This document shows, piece by piece, positions 45,879 to 55,066 of a stretch of DNA of 64,000 bases. Numbering within the stretch: position 1 is the first letter of the stretch; each line of letters opens with the position of its first letter. Source of the DNA: Paenibacillus sp. NAIST15-1 (GTDB lineage Bacteria; Bacillota; Bacilli; Paenibacillales; Paenibacillaceae); assembly GCF_001894745.1 (NCBI RefSeq), contig NZ_BBYF01000020.1:41860-105859 (forward strand), given 5' to 3'. The notes below the pieces were generated by a model. The model did no database searches. It was not told where the DNA came from and saw only the letters and a program-made list of their open reading frames with translations. The position numbers were made by a program, and so were the translations under genes.

Positions 45879-48257
45879 TTATCGCACTCGCAAGTCCTCC
45901 CATTCAGAGAGAACTAGCACATCCATATGCCTCGCATGACGCACCAACGCCTTCATAGCTCCTAACCTGCCCAAGCGGCGTACACGACTCGGCATCCCTA
46001 CGATGATTTGGCTTGCCCGCAGTTGATCTGCTACATACACAGCCGTACTGGCCCATCTTCTGCGTGCAACTGCCTCATATTCTTGGTACGTACCGCCAAG
46101 CCGTTCGGTCAATGCCTGCACAGCGGCCATCTCCTTCTCTATATCTGCCGTCTTTCCTCTTCTTCTCCATGGAGCAATAGGCAGATGTACCACATGCATA
46201 GGCGCCTTCAAGCGATGGGCAATGCGGAAGCCATGGCGCACCAATCTCTCGGGCCGCACGTCAGAGTCGATACATACGAATATCACTTCCTGCCTCCGCC
46301 ACGGTCCACGGAACAGTGCTCTTCGTTCCCATGACTCCAATCGCTCATCCACATCGTCAGCAACCTCGCGCAGTGCAAGCTCCCGCAGGCCAATCAGATT
46401 CGGCGTACGGAAGAAATTCGATAAGGCTTGATCTACCTTATCCGCCTTGTAGATCAACCCAGCACGCATTCGTTCCTGGATCGTCTGCGGCGTTACATCA
46501 ATCAATTGAATCTCCCGCGCCTGCCGAAGCACGACATCCGGAACCGTCTCACGCACGCGTACTCCTGTTACATGCTCAACTGCATCATTCAAGCTTTCAA
46601 TATGCTGGACATTGACCGTCGTTACGACGGATATCCCCGCCTCAAGCAAACATAAGACATCTTCATATCGCTTGGCTCGAATACTTCCCGGCACATTCGT
46701 ATGCGCCAGTTCATCGACAAGCACAACCTCTGCATGAATGCGGAGCAGCTCCTCCGTATCCATCTCCTCCAGCATCTTGCCATTATACGCAATGCGCTTG
46801 CGAGGAATAACCGGAAGCCCTCCTACTTGACCGGCTGTCTCTGCTCTCCCGTGCGTTTCCAGCAAGCCAATGACGACGTCAACGCCCTGCTCCCGCAAGC
46901 GGTTGCCTTCCTGAAGCATATGATAGGTTTTTCCCACCCCAGGTGCCGCACCAATAATCACTTTCAGCTTCCCTCGCTTCAGTCCGGCTGCCTTCTCTTG
47001 AACCCGCTGTTCCGTCACCCGCTTAAATGGCGTCTCAGCCTCAGCTGCGCCGGATAGGCGGGCAGGCAGTATCCGCTCCCCCTCTGCAATCGAGTGATCG
47101 GCAATGAGGAACAAGTCCGTCATCTCGATACGTTTCAGCAGAGCTCCAATCAGCGAACCTTTCAACAGCTCCTGCCACCGCGTCTGACGAGAATGGCCGA
47201 GTACGAAGCGGGTTATCCCATGCATCTTCGCATATTCAGCCAGTGCAGATGCCATATCGCGGCGCGATCGGGAAGCAATCTCCTCCCATACCGCTTCCGT
47301 CTTCATCGCCATCTTCTTCAGCGAGCGGCGGAATGCAGCCTGCTCCGTCGTCAATTCCATATCTGGCTGAACAAAGGTCACAATATACAGTTCACCGTTA
47401 AGCCGCTTCGCAATTTGCTGCCCTCTTCGAATATGAATCGATCCATTCCAGCCGTATTGTGCAAGAACAAGAATCCGTTCGGAAGCTCCCGAAGGGCCTG
47501 TAAGGCCCATCTCATTCCGATGCTGCTCAAGTGAGCCGTTGACATGCTCCGCCATCGTGCGGAGCGCGAGCTCGCGCAATATACTTATACGGCTTCGCTC
47601 TTCCGCTCGATGCTTCCGCGAATGCTTAGCTCGACTGAACTGCCCCTGCATTCTACGCTCCATTAAAGACTCTGCAGACACATCAAGGAGGCGGACTTCG
47701 TCTGCCTCCTTCAATGCCTCACTTGGTATCGTCCATTCGCTGACGACGCCTGCCATTTTCTTTGCCGCAGCTTGAACACTTTCCTCTTCATAAGCATTCA
47801 TCGTCGCAATTACGTTCATGCCCCGTTTCAACAATTCTCTTACATCTTCCAGCCTCGTTGAACGTAAGGCTTCCGGTCGATTACGATGAGCAAGTCCATC
47901 AATAAGCACCACATCCGGCATCCGAACTGTAATGGCCTCCACATCGATGTCGTAACGATCCTGTCCATCCCTCTGCCATGCGATCATCGGAATGGCTTGA
48001 ATGGGGGAAGAATCAATGCCAACGTGCAGCCCAGCCTCATTCCATATTTCCTGCGTCGGCAGCACTGTGCCGTACACCACATCCAGCCCTTGCTTGGTAC
48101 AATTCACCCCTTCCAGCAGCAGCTGTGTCGTCTTGCCCGCCCCACTGGCAACAGCCATAAGAATCCGCAGCCTTCCCCGCTTCATCTGCTCAAGCATTCG
48201 CAATATCATTTCCGGCGATTGCCTACGGTACTCATCCCCTTCATTCACAGCCGACAC
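45879..48257 (-). CDS. kdpD: Tandem KdpD sensor-module protein without kinase
   Basis: 792 residues made of two copies of the KdpD N-terminal (osmosensitive K+ sensor) domain plus a USP-like domain. Copy 2 (about 425-790) is canonical: Walker A GAAPGVGKT at 436-444, VVIGLLETHGRAET, Walker B VVLVDELAHTN at 511-521, and VTTVNVQHIESLND. Copy 1 (about 25-400) keeps the layout but has AVASGAGKT instead of the full Walker A and LIDGLAH, with Gly where copy 2 has the Glu after Asp. There are no KdpD membrane segments, HisKA or HATPase domains. Its GTG start directly follows the kdpC stop; a GTG three codons later is possible. KdpD proteins truncated after the sensor are known in some bacteria (cyanobacteria, Deinococcus, Alicyclobacillus); the tandem arrangement with a degenerate copy is unusual to me. 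No KdpE is nearby. Confidence 0.88.
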   Translation of the reverse strand: MSAVNEGDEYRRQSPEMILRMLEQMKRGRLRILMAVASGAGKTTQLLLEGVNCTKQGLDVVYGTVLPTQEIWNEAGLHVGIDSSPIQAIPMIAWQRDGQDRYDIDVEAITVRMPDVVLIDGLAHRNRPEALRSTRLEDVRELLKRGMNVIATMNAYEEESVQAAAKKMAGVVSEWTIPSEALKEADEVRLLDVSAESLMERRMQGQFSRAKHSRKHRAEERSRISILRELALRTMAEHVNGSLEQHRNEMGLTGPSGASERILVLAQYGWNGSIHIRRGQQIAKRLNGELYIVTFVQPDMELTTEQAAFRRSLKKMAMKTEAVWEEIASRSRRDMASALAEYAKMHGITRFVLGHSRQTRWQELLKGSLIGALLKRIEMTDLFLIADHSIAEGERILPARLSGAAEAETPFKRVTEQRVQEKAAGLKRGKLKVIIGAAPGVGKTYHMLQEGNRLREQGVDVVIGLLETHGRAETAGQVGGLPVIPRKRIAYNGKMLEEMDTEELLRIHAEVVLVDELAHTNVPGSIRAKRYEDVLCLLEAGISVVTTVNVQHIESLNDAVEHVTGVRVRETVPDVVLRQAREIQLIDVTPQTIQERMRAGLIYKADKVDQALSNFFRTPNLIGLRELALREVADDVDERLESWERRALFRGPWRRQEVIFVCIDSDVRPERLVRHGFRIAHRLKAPMHVVHLPIAPWRRRGKTADIEKEMAAVQALTERLGGTYQEYEAVARRRWASTAVYVADQLRASQIIVGMPSRVRRLGRLGAMKALVRHARHMDVLVLSEWEDLRVR

Positions 48258-48842
48258 CTAACCTTTCATTTCGTGCTGTACTTCCAGGTTCAGCAACAAT
48301 ACATTGATGCGCTGTTGACCGAATACTCCCAAGTCTCTTCCTTCTGTATATTTCGTAATCAACTGTTCAAGTCGTTCCTTCGAGATTCCGCTAGCCTTCG
48401 CTACACGAGGCAGCTGTACACGTGCCGCCTCCGGTGTAATGTGCGGATCCAGTCCCGAGGCAGAGTTGGTCAGCAAATCCTGTGGAATCCGCTTCACATC
48501 CGCATCTGGATTCTCCTTGCCCCATTCCTCAACTGACTTGTCAACTCTCTCTTTAAGCGCTGGATTCGAAGGAGCGTAGTTCGGCGAACCAGAGCCAGCA
48601 GCATCGTTCCCGATGCTAGATATTCGCCCATGGAAATATTGCGGTTCTGTAAATGTCTGTCCGATCAACTTCGAGCCCAGCAACTGCCCCTTCTCATTGT
48701 ATACCATGCTGCCGTTCGCTTGATTCGGCATTACCGCCTGTGCAAGCCCCGTCATTGCAAATGGATAAGCAAGGCCGCACAGCAGCAGCAAGCCGATTGT
48801 CGTCCGCACCATCGCTCCACCAATATTCATACGCTCTGTCAT
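48258..48842 (-). CDS. kdpC: Potassium-transporting ATPase subunit C
   Basis: 194 residues with one N-terminal transmembrane segment (TTIGLLLLCGLAYPFAMTGL, about 14-33) and the extracytoplasmic KdpC domain: QANGSMVYNEKGQLLGSKLI, FTEPQYFHGRISSIGNDAAG, SGSPNYAPSNPALKERVD and TNSASGLDPHITPEAARVQL. KdpC stabilises the KdpFABC complex and aids K+ affinity. GAGAGGA precedes ATG. Fits between kdpB and the KdpD-like gene. Confidence 0.95.
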   Translation of the reverse strand: MTERMNIGGAMVRTTIGLLLLCGLAYPFAMTGLAQAVMPNQANGSMVYNEKGQLLGSKLIGQTFTEPQYFHGRISSIGNDAAGSGSPNYAPSNPALKERVDKSVEEWGKENPDADVKRIPQDLLTNSASGLDPHITPEAARVQLPRVAKASGISKERLEQLITKYTEGRDLGVFGQQRINVLLLNLEVQHEMKG

Positions 48843-49025
48843 GTTCGTTCATCCTCTCTTCTTCCTTGCTTGAACCCGATATGATTATTTCAACAATCTT
48901 CTCTATCTACATACCAACCATTAGCGTTATTCCAGTTATTGCCGCTAATTACAATTTGGGACAGCTACTCAGCTATTACAGTTAAGGTTGTTATTCGGCT
49001 ATTTGCAGTTACAATTGTTGCAAGG

Positions 49026-51116
49026 TTACACTAAAATGCCCACAATTAGATCGATCAGCTTAATGCCGACGAACGGAGCTACTAATCCGCCCAAGCCGTA
49101 TACGAACAGGTTGCGCTGAAGCAGCTTAGCCGAAGACATCGGCTTATACGCCACGCCTTTGACCGCCAGCGGAATTAATAACGGAATGATGATGGCGTTA
49201 AAAATAAGCGCCGACAAAATGGCTGATACGGGCGAATGCAAGCCCATAATATTCAGGGCTGACATCTGCGGAATGGCAATCATGAACATTGCTGGAATGA
49301 TAGCAAAGTATTTCGCCACATCGTTCGCAATACTGAATGTCGTCAATGCGCCACGCGTCATGAGAAGCTGCTTGCCGATCGATACCACCTCAATGACCTT
49401 CGTCGGATCAGAATCGAGATCGACCATATTTGCCGCTTCCTTCGCTGCTGCCGTACCGCTGTTCATCGCGATGCCGACATCCGCCTGTGCCAGTGCCGGA
49501 GCATCATTCGTACCGTCTCCAGTCATTGCTACCAGCTTCCCTGCCGCCTGCTCCTTGCGAATCAGAGCCAGCTTATCTTCTGGCTTGCTCTCTGCGATGA
49601 AGTCATCTACCCCCGCTTCCCGAGCAATGGTTGCTGCCGTCAGTGGATTATCCCCTGTACACATGACGGTGCGAATGCCCATGCGGCGAAGCTGTTCGAA
49701 CCGTTCCCGCATGCCTGGCTTCACCGTATCCTTCAAGTAGATCAGCCCATAAATATCGCGTCCGACGGCCACAGCCAGCGGCGTTCCGCCAGCAGAAGCA
49801 ATCGCATCTGAATTGGCATCCAAATCCTGCGGAACGGTACCTCCCTGGGCGATAACCCAGCGTTTCACCGCATCAACAGCCCCTTTGCGCACGCTGCGCC
49901 CATCCTTCAGGTCAACACCGCTCATGCGTGTTTCCGCTTTGAACGGGATGAATTCCCCTTGTATAGCAAGTTCTGCTTCATACTTAATTCCTGCCTTGGA
50001 TACCCAATCCACGACAGAGCGACCTTCAGGTGTCTCATCATGATGAGAGGCAACAGCTGCCCACTGAGACAATGTGTTTACATTCGTTCCTTGCACCGGA
50101 ATGAGTTCATGAGCCAAGCGATTCCCGAACGTAATGGTTCCCGTCTTATCTAGAATAATTGTATGAATATCCCCGCAGGCTTCAACCGCCTTACCTGACG
50201 TTGCAATGACATTGAACCGAGTTACGCGGTCCATACCTGCAATACCGATCGCGGACAGCAACCCCCCAATCGTAGTAGGAATCAAGCAGACCAGCAGGGC
50301 AATTAGCACCGCCGCATTCAATTCGACCTGCAAATAATGACTGAATACAGGCAAGGTCACAACGACAACCAAGAAGATAAGCGTCAAGCTGACAAGTACA
50401 GTATGAAGAGCAAGCTCATTCGGAGTCTTCTTGCGCTGCGCGCCTTCAACTAATGAAATCATTCGATCTAAGAACGATTCTCCCGGATCGCTTGTAATCC
50501 GAATACGAATCTCATCACTAATTACCTTCGTTCCAGCAGTTACCGAGCAGAAATCCCCGCCTGCTTCTTTCAATACTGGCGCAGACTCCCCAGTAATCGC
50601 TGATTCATCCACAGAGGCCAATCCGGAGATGACCTCGCCATCGCCAGGAATCGTCTCCCCTTCACGAACGACTACGACATCACCCTTACGGAGCTCGGAT
50701 GAGGATACGCGAACCGTTCCACCTTCGGTTATCTTGTTCGCCCACAAATCCCGCTTCGCCTGCTTCAACGAATCCGCCTGTGCCTTGCCGCGACCTTCAG
50801 CGAGAGCCTCAGCAAAGTTCGCGAACCAAACCGTAATGAATAAGATGAAGCTGACCGCGCCGTTGAACCAACGTGGCATTGGCGAACCAAAGGCATCCGG
50901 CACGAACGTAAGCAGCAGTGTAATAACGAAGCCAACCTCGCAAATAAACATCATCGGGTTTTTAACCATCTGGCGCGGATCGAACTTCCGCAACGCATCG
51001 ATCGATGCTGCCCGCATTAAGCTGCCTTGGAACATGCTCCGTTCCTTGTCTTGATGTGTATGCGTGCGCGCCGGTTCAAATGGCGCAGGTGTTTTCATCT
51101 GTTTTTCCGTCTTCAT
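49026..51116 (-). CDS. kdpB: Potassium-transporting P-type ATPase subunit B
   Basis: Catalytic subunit of the high-affinity K+ pump, 696 residues. Motifs: the actuator [10 protein letters not shown], phosphorylation site [33 protein letters not shown], and [16 protein letters not shown] near the end. A short N-terminal extension ([20 protein letters not shown]) precedes the usual start region. AAGGGGGAA precedes the ATG, 13 bases after kdpA. Confidence 0.97.
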   Translation of the reverse strand: MKTEKQMKTPAPFEPARTHTHQDKERSMFQGSLMRAASIDALRKFDPRQMVKNPMMFICEVGFVITLLLTFVPDAFGSPMPRWFNGAVSFILFITVWFANFAEALAEGRGKAQADSLKQAKRDLWANKITEGGTVRVSSSELRKGDVVVVREGETIPGDGEVISGLASVDESAITGESAPVLKEAGGDFCSVTAGTKVISDEIRIRITSDPGESFLDRMISLVEGAQRKKTPNELALHTVLVSLTLIFLVVVVTLPVFSHYLQVELNAAVLIALLVCLIPTTIGGLLSAIGIAGMDRVTRFNVIATSGKAVEACGDIHTIILDKTGTITFGNRLAHELIPVQGTNVNTLSQWAAVASHHDETPEGRSVVDWVSKAGIKYEAELAIQGEFIPFKAETRMSGVDLKDGRSVRKGAVDAVKRWVIAQGGTVPQDLDANSDAIASAGGTPLAVAVGRDIYGLIYLKDTVKPGMRERFEQLRRMGIRTVMCTGDNPLTAATIAREAGVDDFIAESKPEDKLALIRKEQAAGKLVAMTGDGTNDAPALAQADVGIAMNSGTAAAKEAANMVDLDSDPTKVIEVVSIGKQLLMTRGALTTFSIANDVAKYFAIIPAMFMIAIPQMSALNIMGLHSPVSAILSALIFNAIIIPLLIPLAVKGVAYKPMSSAKLLQRNLFVYGLGGLVAPFVGIKLIDLIVGILV

Positions 51117-51129
51117 TTTCCGTTCCCCC

Positions 51130-52809
51130 TTATTTCCACAACGTCAGATGTTCTGCGACCGGACCGAGCACGACTACCGGGAAGAACGTCAGAGCACCCA
51201 CAATAAGTACTGTGCCGACAAATACGATACCGAACAGCGCCGTATTCGTCTGGAACGTACCACTTGTGTTCGGAATTGGCTGCTTCTTCGCCATCGATCC
51301 TGCTACGGCAAGGAGCGTAACGAGCGATACGTAGCGCCCTAAGAACATGACAATACCTGTGGAAATGTTCCAAAACGGCGTTGCATCTCCCAACCCTTCA
51401 AACCCGGATCCATTGTTCGCCGCAGATGATGTAAACTCATATAATGCTTGCGACAATCCGTGGAATCCTGGATTGGACAGTGTGTCCGCCTGTGTAGCAA
51501 CTGCAATTGCAGTCGGTACTAGAATCAATATCGGATGCACCAGCAAGGTAACCGCCAGCAGTTTCATCTCCTTACTTTCCAGCTTGCGGCCCAAAAATTC
51601 AGGTGTCCGTCCGACCATGAGACCGGATAGGAATACGGCGATCATGACGTACAGCAGCACGTTCATAAATCCAGCACCGACGCCGCCGAATACGGTATTC
51701 AGCATCATATTCGCCATCGGGATCAAGCCACCGAGTGGTGTCAGCGTGTCATGCATATTATTGACTCCGCCCGTCTCCGATGCAGTCGTAACGACCGAAT
51801 ACAGTGACGATTGCACAACGCCAATGCGCACTTCCTTCCCTTCCATGCTGCCTGTTCCACTTAATCCTGCTGTGTTCAGCACAGGATTGCCCATATGTTC
51901 GGCCGTAAGCGATGATCCGAGCATAATGAGGAACAAGATTGCCATGGAGACGAACAGCACTCGCCCTTCCTTCTTGTTGCCGACCATGCGGCTGTAGGCA
52001 AACGGCAGCCCCGTGCACAGCATCAACATGAGTAAAATATGAATTAAATTCGTCACACCGTTCGGATTCTCGTATGGATGTGCGGAGTTCGCTCCATAAT
52101 GGCCACCGCCATTGTTGCCAAGCTCCTTAATCGACATCATCGAGCCTACGGGCCCAAGCGGAATGTGCTGCTCTGCTCCTTCAACAGTTACTGCACTTTC
52201 CATTGGACTTAAGGATTGCGGAACCCCATTCCAGATGAACAGTACACTGGCAACGATCGCAATTGGCAGGAAAATGCGCGTAATCGAACGCACAAGGTCT
52301 GCCAAGAAGTTGCCGAGCGGTTTGCCAGTCAACCCTCGTACAATGGCCATTACTGCCGCTAGCGCAGTAGCAGGTGACGTAAACATCAAGAAAATAATGC
52401 CCGTCATTTGTGACAGCGGAGACAGTCCACTTTCACCGCTATAGTGCTGCAAGTTCGTATTCGCCATGAAGCTGATCGCCGTATTGAATGCTACTCCCGG
52501 TTCCATGCCAGGAATGCCATTCGGATTGAGCGGCAATACCCCTTGAAGGCGGAATATTGCATACGTCACCACAATCATCAGCACGTTCGTGGCAACTGCC
52601 GTAAAGGCGTATGCCTTCCAGCTTTGCGATTGATCCTTAATGCCGAAACACTTAAATAAAAAACGATCTATCGGACCAAATACAAGATCCAGCGGTCTTG
52701 GAGCTCCGCTATTATCAAACACCCCTGCCATATATATTCCGATCGGACGCGCTATCGCCAAGGCAAGCAATAAGGTAATTCCAATGGCGATCCATTCGAT
52801 TGCACTCAT
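51130..52809 (-). CDS. kdpA: Potassium-transporting ATPase subunit A
   Basis: Channel-like subunit with four MPM-type repeats, 559 residues from [30 protein letters not shown] precedes this ATG, and ten further in-frame codons upstream are probably not used. Selectivity-filter-like segments: [40 protein letters not shown] (split at 20) and [20 protein letters not shown]. Length agrees with E. coli KdpA (557). Confidence 0.96.
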   Translation of the reverse strand: MSAIEWIAIGITLLLALAIARPIGIYMAGVFDNSGAPRPLDLVFGPIDRFLFKCFGIKDQSQSWKAYAFTAVATNVLMIVVTYAIFRLQGVLPLNPNGIPGMEPGVAFNTAISFMANTNLQHYSGESGLSPLSQMTGIIFLMFTSPATALAAVMAIVRGLTGKPLGNFLADLVRSITRIFLPIAIVASVLFIWNGVPQSLSPMESAVTVEGAEQHIPLGPVGSMMSIKELGNNGGGHYGANSAHPYENPNGVTNLIHILLMLMLCTGLPFAYSRMVGNKKEGRVLFVSMAILFLIMLGSSLTAEHMGNPVLNTAGLSGTGSMEGKEVRIGVVQSSLYSVVTTASETGGVNNMHDTLTPLGGLIPMANMMLNTVFGGVGAGFMNVLLYVMIAVFLSGLMVGRTPEFLGRKLESKEMKLLAVTLLVHPILILVPTAIAVATQADTLSNPGFHGLSQALYEFTSSAANNGSGFEGLGDATPFWNISTGIVMFLGRYVSLVTLLAVAGSMAKKQPIPNTSGTFQTNTALFGIVFVGTVLIVGALTFFPVVVLGPVAEHLTLWK

Positions 52810-52863
52810 TGTTCCGTTCCACCCTTCTCTAATGTACAAATATCAATAATCACTCTGCCCAAA

Positions 52864-52944
52864 CTAAAATCGTTCCGGCTTGACTAAGGCATATAGCAAA
52901 TAAATGAACAGTGCCGTAATTAAGGTGAATAACACGATCATCAT
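52864..52944 (-). CDS. kdpF: KdpF small membrane subunit
   Basis: Read directly from the reverse strand: 26 residues, MMIVLFTLITALFIYLLYAL followed by VKPERF. It is one transmembrane helix with the LYAL(V/I) ending typical of KdpF (E. coli VYALINAEAF). Its first ATG overlaps the stop of the 35-residue ORF as ATGA, and kdpA follows 54 bases later. KdpF stabilises the KdpABC complex like a lipid. Confidence 0.85.
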   Translation of the reverse strand: MMIVLFTLITALFIYLLYALVKPERF

Positions 52945-53048
52945 GAGCGATCACCCCGTTCCTCCACTTCTGTCTTGCACCAATGGAGAATACCCAATAC
53001 GCTTAGTCCAAGCAGTGCGAGAAGAATCATCATGACTGCATCAAACAT
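52941..53048 (-). CDS. Unnamed 35-residue membrane peptide before kdpF
   Basis: Small gene read directly: MFDAVMMILLALLGLSVLGI followed by LHWCKTEVEERGDRS. It has one predicted transmembrane helix (about residues 4-22) and a short charged tail containing one Cys. AGGAGGAGGAAGG lies just before the ATG, the best ribosome site in the operon, and the stop overlaps the kdpF start (ATGA). The coupling, position and KdpF-like design suggest an accessory subunit or a regulatory peptide of the Kdp pump. I know no name for it. Confidence 0.75.
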   Translation of the reverse strand: MFDAVMMILLALLGLSVLGILHWCKTEVEERGDRS

Positions 53049-53151
53049 AGTCCCTTCCTCCTCCTGAATAAGGTTCTCATCTCTCCAGGCAATGCTGCCG
53101 CGATCCCGCTCCTACCAAGACTTCCTGCTCAGTAGGAACGCGCAGGCAACA

Positions 53152-53189
53152 CAAAAAGCCACACGGAAAGAGGGACCCTTTCCGTGTGG
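53152..53189 (-). terminator. Terminator in the kdp leader (riboswitch B platform)
   Basis: 12-bp perfect stem CCACACGGAAAG/CTTTCCGTGTGG followed by CTTTTTGTG on the minus strand. It lies between riboswitch B and the first kdp gene, where transcription would stop when the aptamer binds ligand. A CGCGCA/TGCGCG hairpin with seven T in the loop lies just before it. Confidence 0.88.
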
Positions 53190-53261
53190 CCTATTTCGCG
53201 CATCGTCAAAAAAACGTGCGCGTAATGTTCCACGACGAAATAAAGGCTGCCTCCTTGGACG

Positions 53262-53418
53262 CTTACGAGGTTAGCTGACGGATTCGGGCGCGAAGAGTCG
53301 CCCTACCAGCCAGGAACAGATTCCTGTGCCGGATTCACCCCTTGCGCGAACTGTAGATGTACAGCTGGCGCACTAACATTGGTTCCCCCGTTCCCATGAA
53401 TGGGATTCAGCGGTGAGC
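53262..53418 (-). promoter_or_regulatory. c-di-AMP riboswitch B (ydaO/yuaA class), kdp leader
   Basis: Minus-strand sequence carries the conserved ydaO blocks in order: CCGCTGAATCCC, CGGGGGAACCAA, GGGGTGAATCCGGC, GGTAGGGC, CCCGAATCCGTCAGC and TAACCTCGTAAGCG. This family binds cyclic di-AMP and generally turns genes off through a terminator. It is followed by an intrinsic terminator and then the kdp genes, a known target of the class. Confidence 0.93.
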
Positions 53419-53436
53419 ATTGCCTATATGGATAAA

Positions 53437-53844
53437 TTAGATGATATCTGATAGTAAAAATGAAACTTGATCCGATTGCGTATAAATGACGTAATTTGCA
53501 CCAAGCAATCGGTAGATCGACTGCGGATGATGACGTTTCGTCACGATTGTGATCGGATCCGTCGTCCATTGCCGGCATATTTGAAGCAGCCGGCAGGAAA
53601 GCGCAAAGCTCTGTTCAAACACATAGATTCGGCCAATCGGGACATGAGGGACGGCCCACGCCTTCGGCTCCGTCGTATTGATCCGGCATATGGAATGAAC
53701 GCCAATACCTTCTAATCGCTTTGCCAATCGCCCATTATGGGCAATTCCCGCCACCGAATATCCTGCTCCTTTCAACTGACGTATGAATTCAATCCCCGTC
53801 TCACAGCCTGCGAACACTGTAATGACCCGGTCCGCATCGTACAT
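53437..53844 (-). CDS. Small Rossmann/RCK-like protein under a c-di-AMP riboswitch
   Basis: 135 residues starting MYDADRVITVFAGCETGIEF; AGGAGGAA lies eight bases before this ATG, whereas the 14 in-frame codons upstream lack a site. A strand-Gly-helix pattern (VITVFAGCETGIEFIRQLKG, AGYSVAGIAHNGRLAKRLEG) suggests a single nucleotide-binding Rossmann fold like the N-terminal domain of KtrA/TrkA regulators, although the glycine motif reads AGCETG rather than GxGxxG. Later pieces GRIYVFEQSFALSCRLLQIC, PITIVTKRHHPQSIYRLLGA and NYVIYTQSDQVSFLL fit the rest of such a fold. No second RCK_C domain. It sits between riboswitches A and B, so a K+-linked role is a strong contextual guess. Confidence 0.8.
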   Translation of the reverse strand: MYDADRVITVFAGCETGIEFIRQLKGAGYSVAGIAHNGRLAKRLEGIGVHSICRINTTEPKAWAVPHVPIGRIYVFEQSFALSCRLLQICRQWTTDPITIVTKRHHPQSIYRLLGANYVIYTQSDQVSFLLSDII

Positions 53845-53886
53845 ATCCAGTTCCTCCTGTTCATCTGTCCGAAGCCCTACTTGCAA

Positions 53887-53923
53887 GAAAGAGGTGCGTC
53901 GCCATATGATCAGGCGCGCCTCT
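53887..53923 (-). terminator. Terminator-like hairpin after riboswitch A
   Basis: AGAGGTGCG on the plus strand pairs with CGCGCCTCT (one G-U on the transcript) and a T-rich stretch CTTTCTT follows on the minus strand. It is placed between aptamer A and the RCK-like gene. The T tract is weaker than that of the kdp leader. Confidence 0.6.
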
Positions 53924-53924
53924 C

Positions 53925-54095
53925 CCGTACGCTTACGAGGTTAGCTGACGGATTCGGGCGCGAAGAGTCGCCCTACCAGCCAGGACAGTAATCCTGTGCC
54001 GGATTCACCCCATGCGAACGGTGGCTGCTGACTGTCCACTCAGCTCCATTCACTTGATTGGTTCCCCCGCTTCCGCTTCCTGCGGAATTCAGCGA
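53925..54095 (-). promoter_or_regulatory. c-di-AMP riboswitch A (ydaO/yuaA class)
   Basis: Minus-strand blocks ATCGCTGAATTCC, GCGGGGGAACCAATC, GGGGTGAATCCGGC, GGTAGGGCGACTC, CCCGAATCCGTCAGC and TAACCTCGTAAGCG match riboswitch B; the last 60 bases of the two are nearly identical, while the 5' stems differ. It controls the small RCK-like gene. Confidence 0.92.
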
Positions 54096-54480
54096 TTGAG
54101 ACGCAACGGATAACGTTGTTGTTGCTGAACTGAATCTTACGCCTTTCCCCCTCCTGCTGTAAATGAAATGAAAACCATAATTTCTCCATTTCCGGGCAAT
54201 TGTGATCAACTAATCCCATCTTATCTCTCATTACAGCATCATTACCTCGCAATTTCTCAACTTTGCTTATGCGGCGATGATTTCATGAGAAAAACAAAGA
54301 AATTTAAATAAATACCTGTATGTAAACGCTTTGTTTGACCATTTGTTTGGATTTCCTGGATTGGATTCTATTTACAATCTCTATTCCAAAAGGTAGGATA
54401 CGCACAACAACTGAGACGCTGCTTGCAATCGATTTCGATCTGCACGGCAGATATTGCATCTCATCGAGAGGAGGCACGAT
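54096..54480. other. Promoter region upstream of riboswitch A
   Basis: AT-rich 385 bases between divergently read riboswitch A and the 130-residue gene; it must hold promoters for both. I see no clear -35/-10 pair with proper spacing, and no gene. Confidence 0.35.
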
Positions 54481-54873
54481 ATGCAAGACCTAGAACTTGC
54501 ACAATTACTAAGTCACAAGCTATCTGAACACTGGGGAAAATGGAGCGAGCAGCATGGAGACAGAATCGTTCAACCAGAAGAGATGGACGTTCATCTTGCT
54601 TCCGACCTTGTTTATATTCGACTTCAACCGCGTGAACAGCTACTCGACAGTGCGGAACACAACTATAGCGGCAGCACTCGTCTACGAGCTCACAAGGCGA
54701 TCTCCCAATGGGAAGTGCAGCAGCGTGGAATCATGTGGGATACGATCATTCCTCGTGCATGGGGAGTAAGCGTTATGCGCATGTGGCTCGATCTACCTCT
54801 GGTAGGCGGAACCACGCTTGACGTCATACAACTGGAGCCACATTCAAGCAGGAAGCTATGTCTCTCCCCTTGA
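54481..54873 (+). CDS. Hypothetical protein, 130 aa
   Basis: Cytoplasmic protein starting MQDLELAQLLSHKLSEHWGK. GAGGAGGCACG precedes this ATG; nine upstream in-frame codons are not needed. It is helical at first, then contains LASDLVYIRLQPREQLLDSA and a C-terminal part with Trp-rich segments (GIMWDTIIPRAWGVSVMRMW). No family recognised. It is divergent from riboswitch A and convergent with the glycan cluster; a hairpin follows it. Confidence 0.75.
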   Translation: MQDLELAQLLSHKLSEHWGKWSEQHGDRIVQPEEMDVHLASDLVYIRLQPREQLLDSAEHNYSGSTRLRAHKAISQWEVQQRGIMWDTIIPRAWGVSVMRMWLDLPLVGGTTLDVIQLEPHSSRKLCLSP

Positions 54874-54914
54874 AACCAATTTATAGAGAGCTGTAAACGA
54901 AAATCAAGTTTCTG

Positions 54915-54944
54915 ACGATGCGCAGGCATACAACTGCGCATCGT
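54915..54944 (+). terminator. Hairpin after the 130-residue gene
   Basis: Perfect 11-bp stem ACGATGCGCAG/CTGCGCATCGT; only a weak pyrimidine tract follows. Confidence 0.65.
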
Positions 54945-55017
54945 TCTACCCCGTTTACCCAAACGTGATACTTGTTCAAGTTCCTTCTTGCCCGAATCCT
55001 ATCACTCGATAGCTATT

Positions 55018-55059
55018 AAAAAACAGCCCTCCTCTTGCCCATGCAAGCGTCAGACTGTT
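55018..55059 (-). terminator. Terminator at the end of the glycan cluster
   Basis: Minus strand AACAGTC...GGGCTGTT outer stem with inner CTTGC/GCAAG, followed by six T. Ends the long minus-strand unit. Confidence 0.65.
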
Positions 55060-55066
55060 CACTTCG

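Noticed and set aside
45879..53048. kdpE or a KdpD kinase domain within the operon
   Set aside because: No response regulator motif or HisKA/HATPase sequence was found on either strand in this region.
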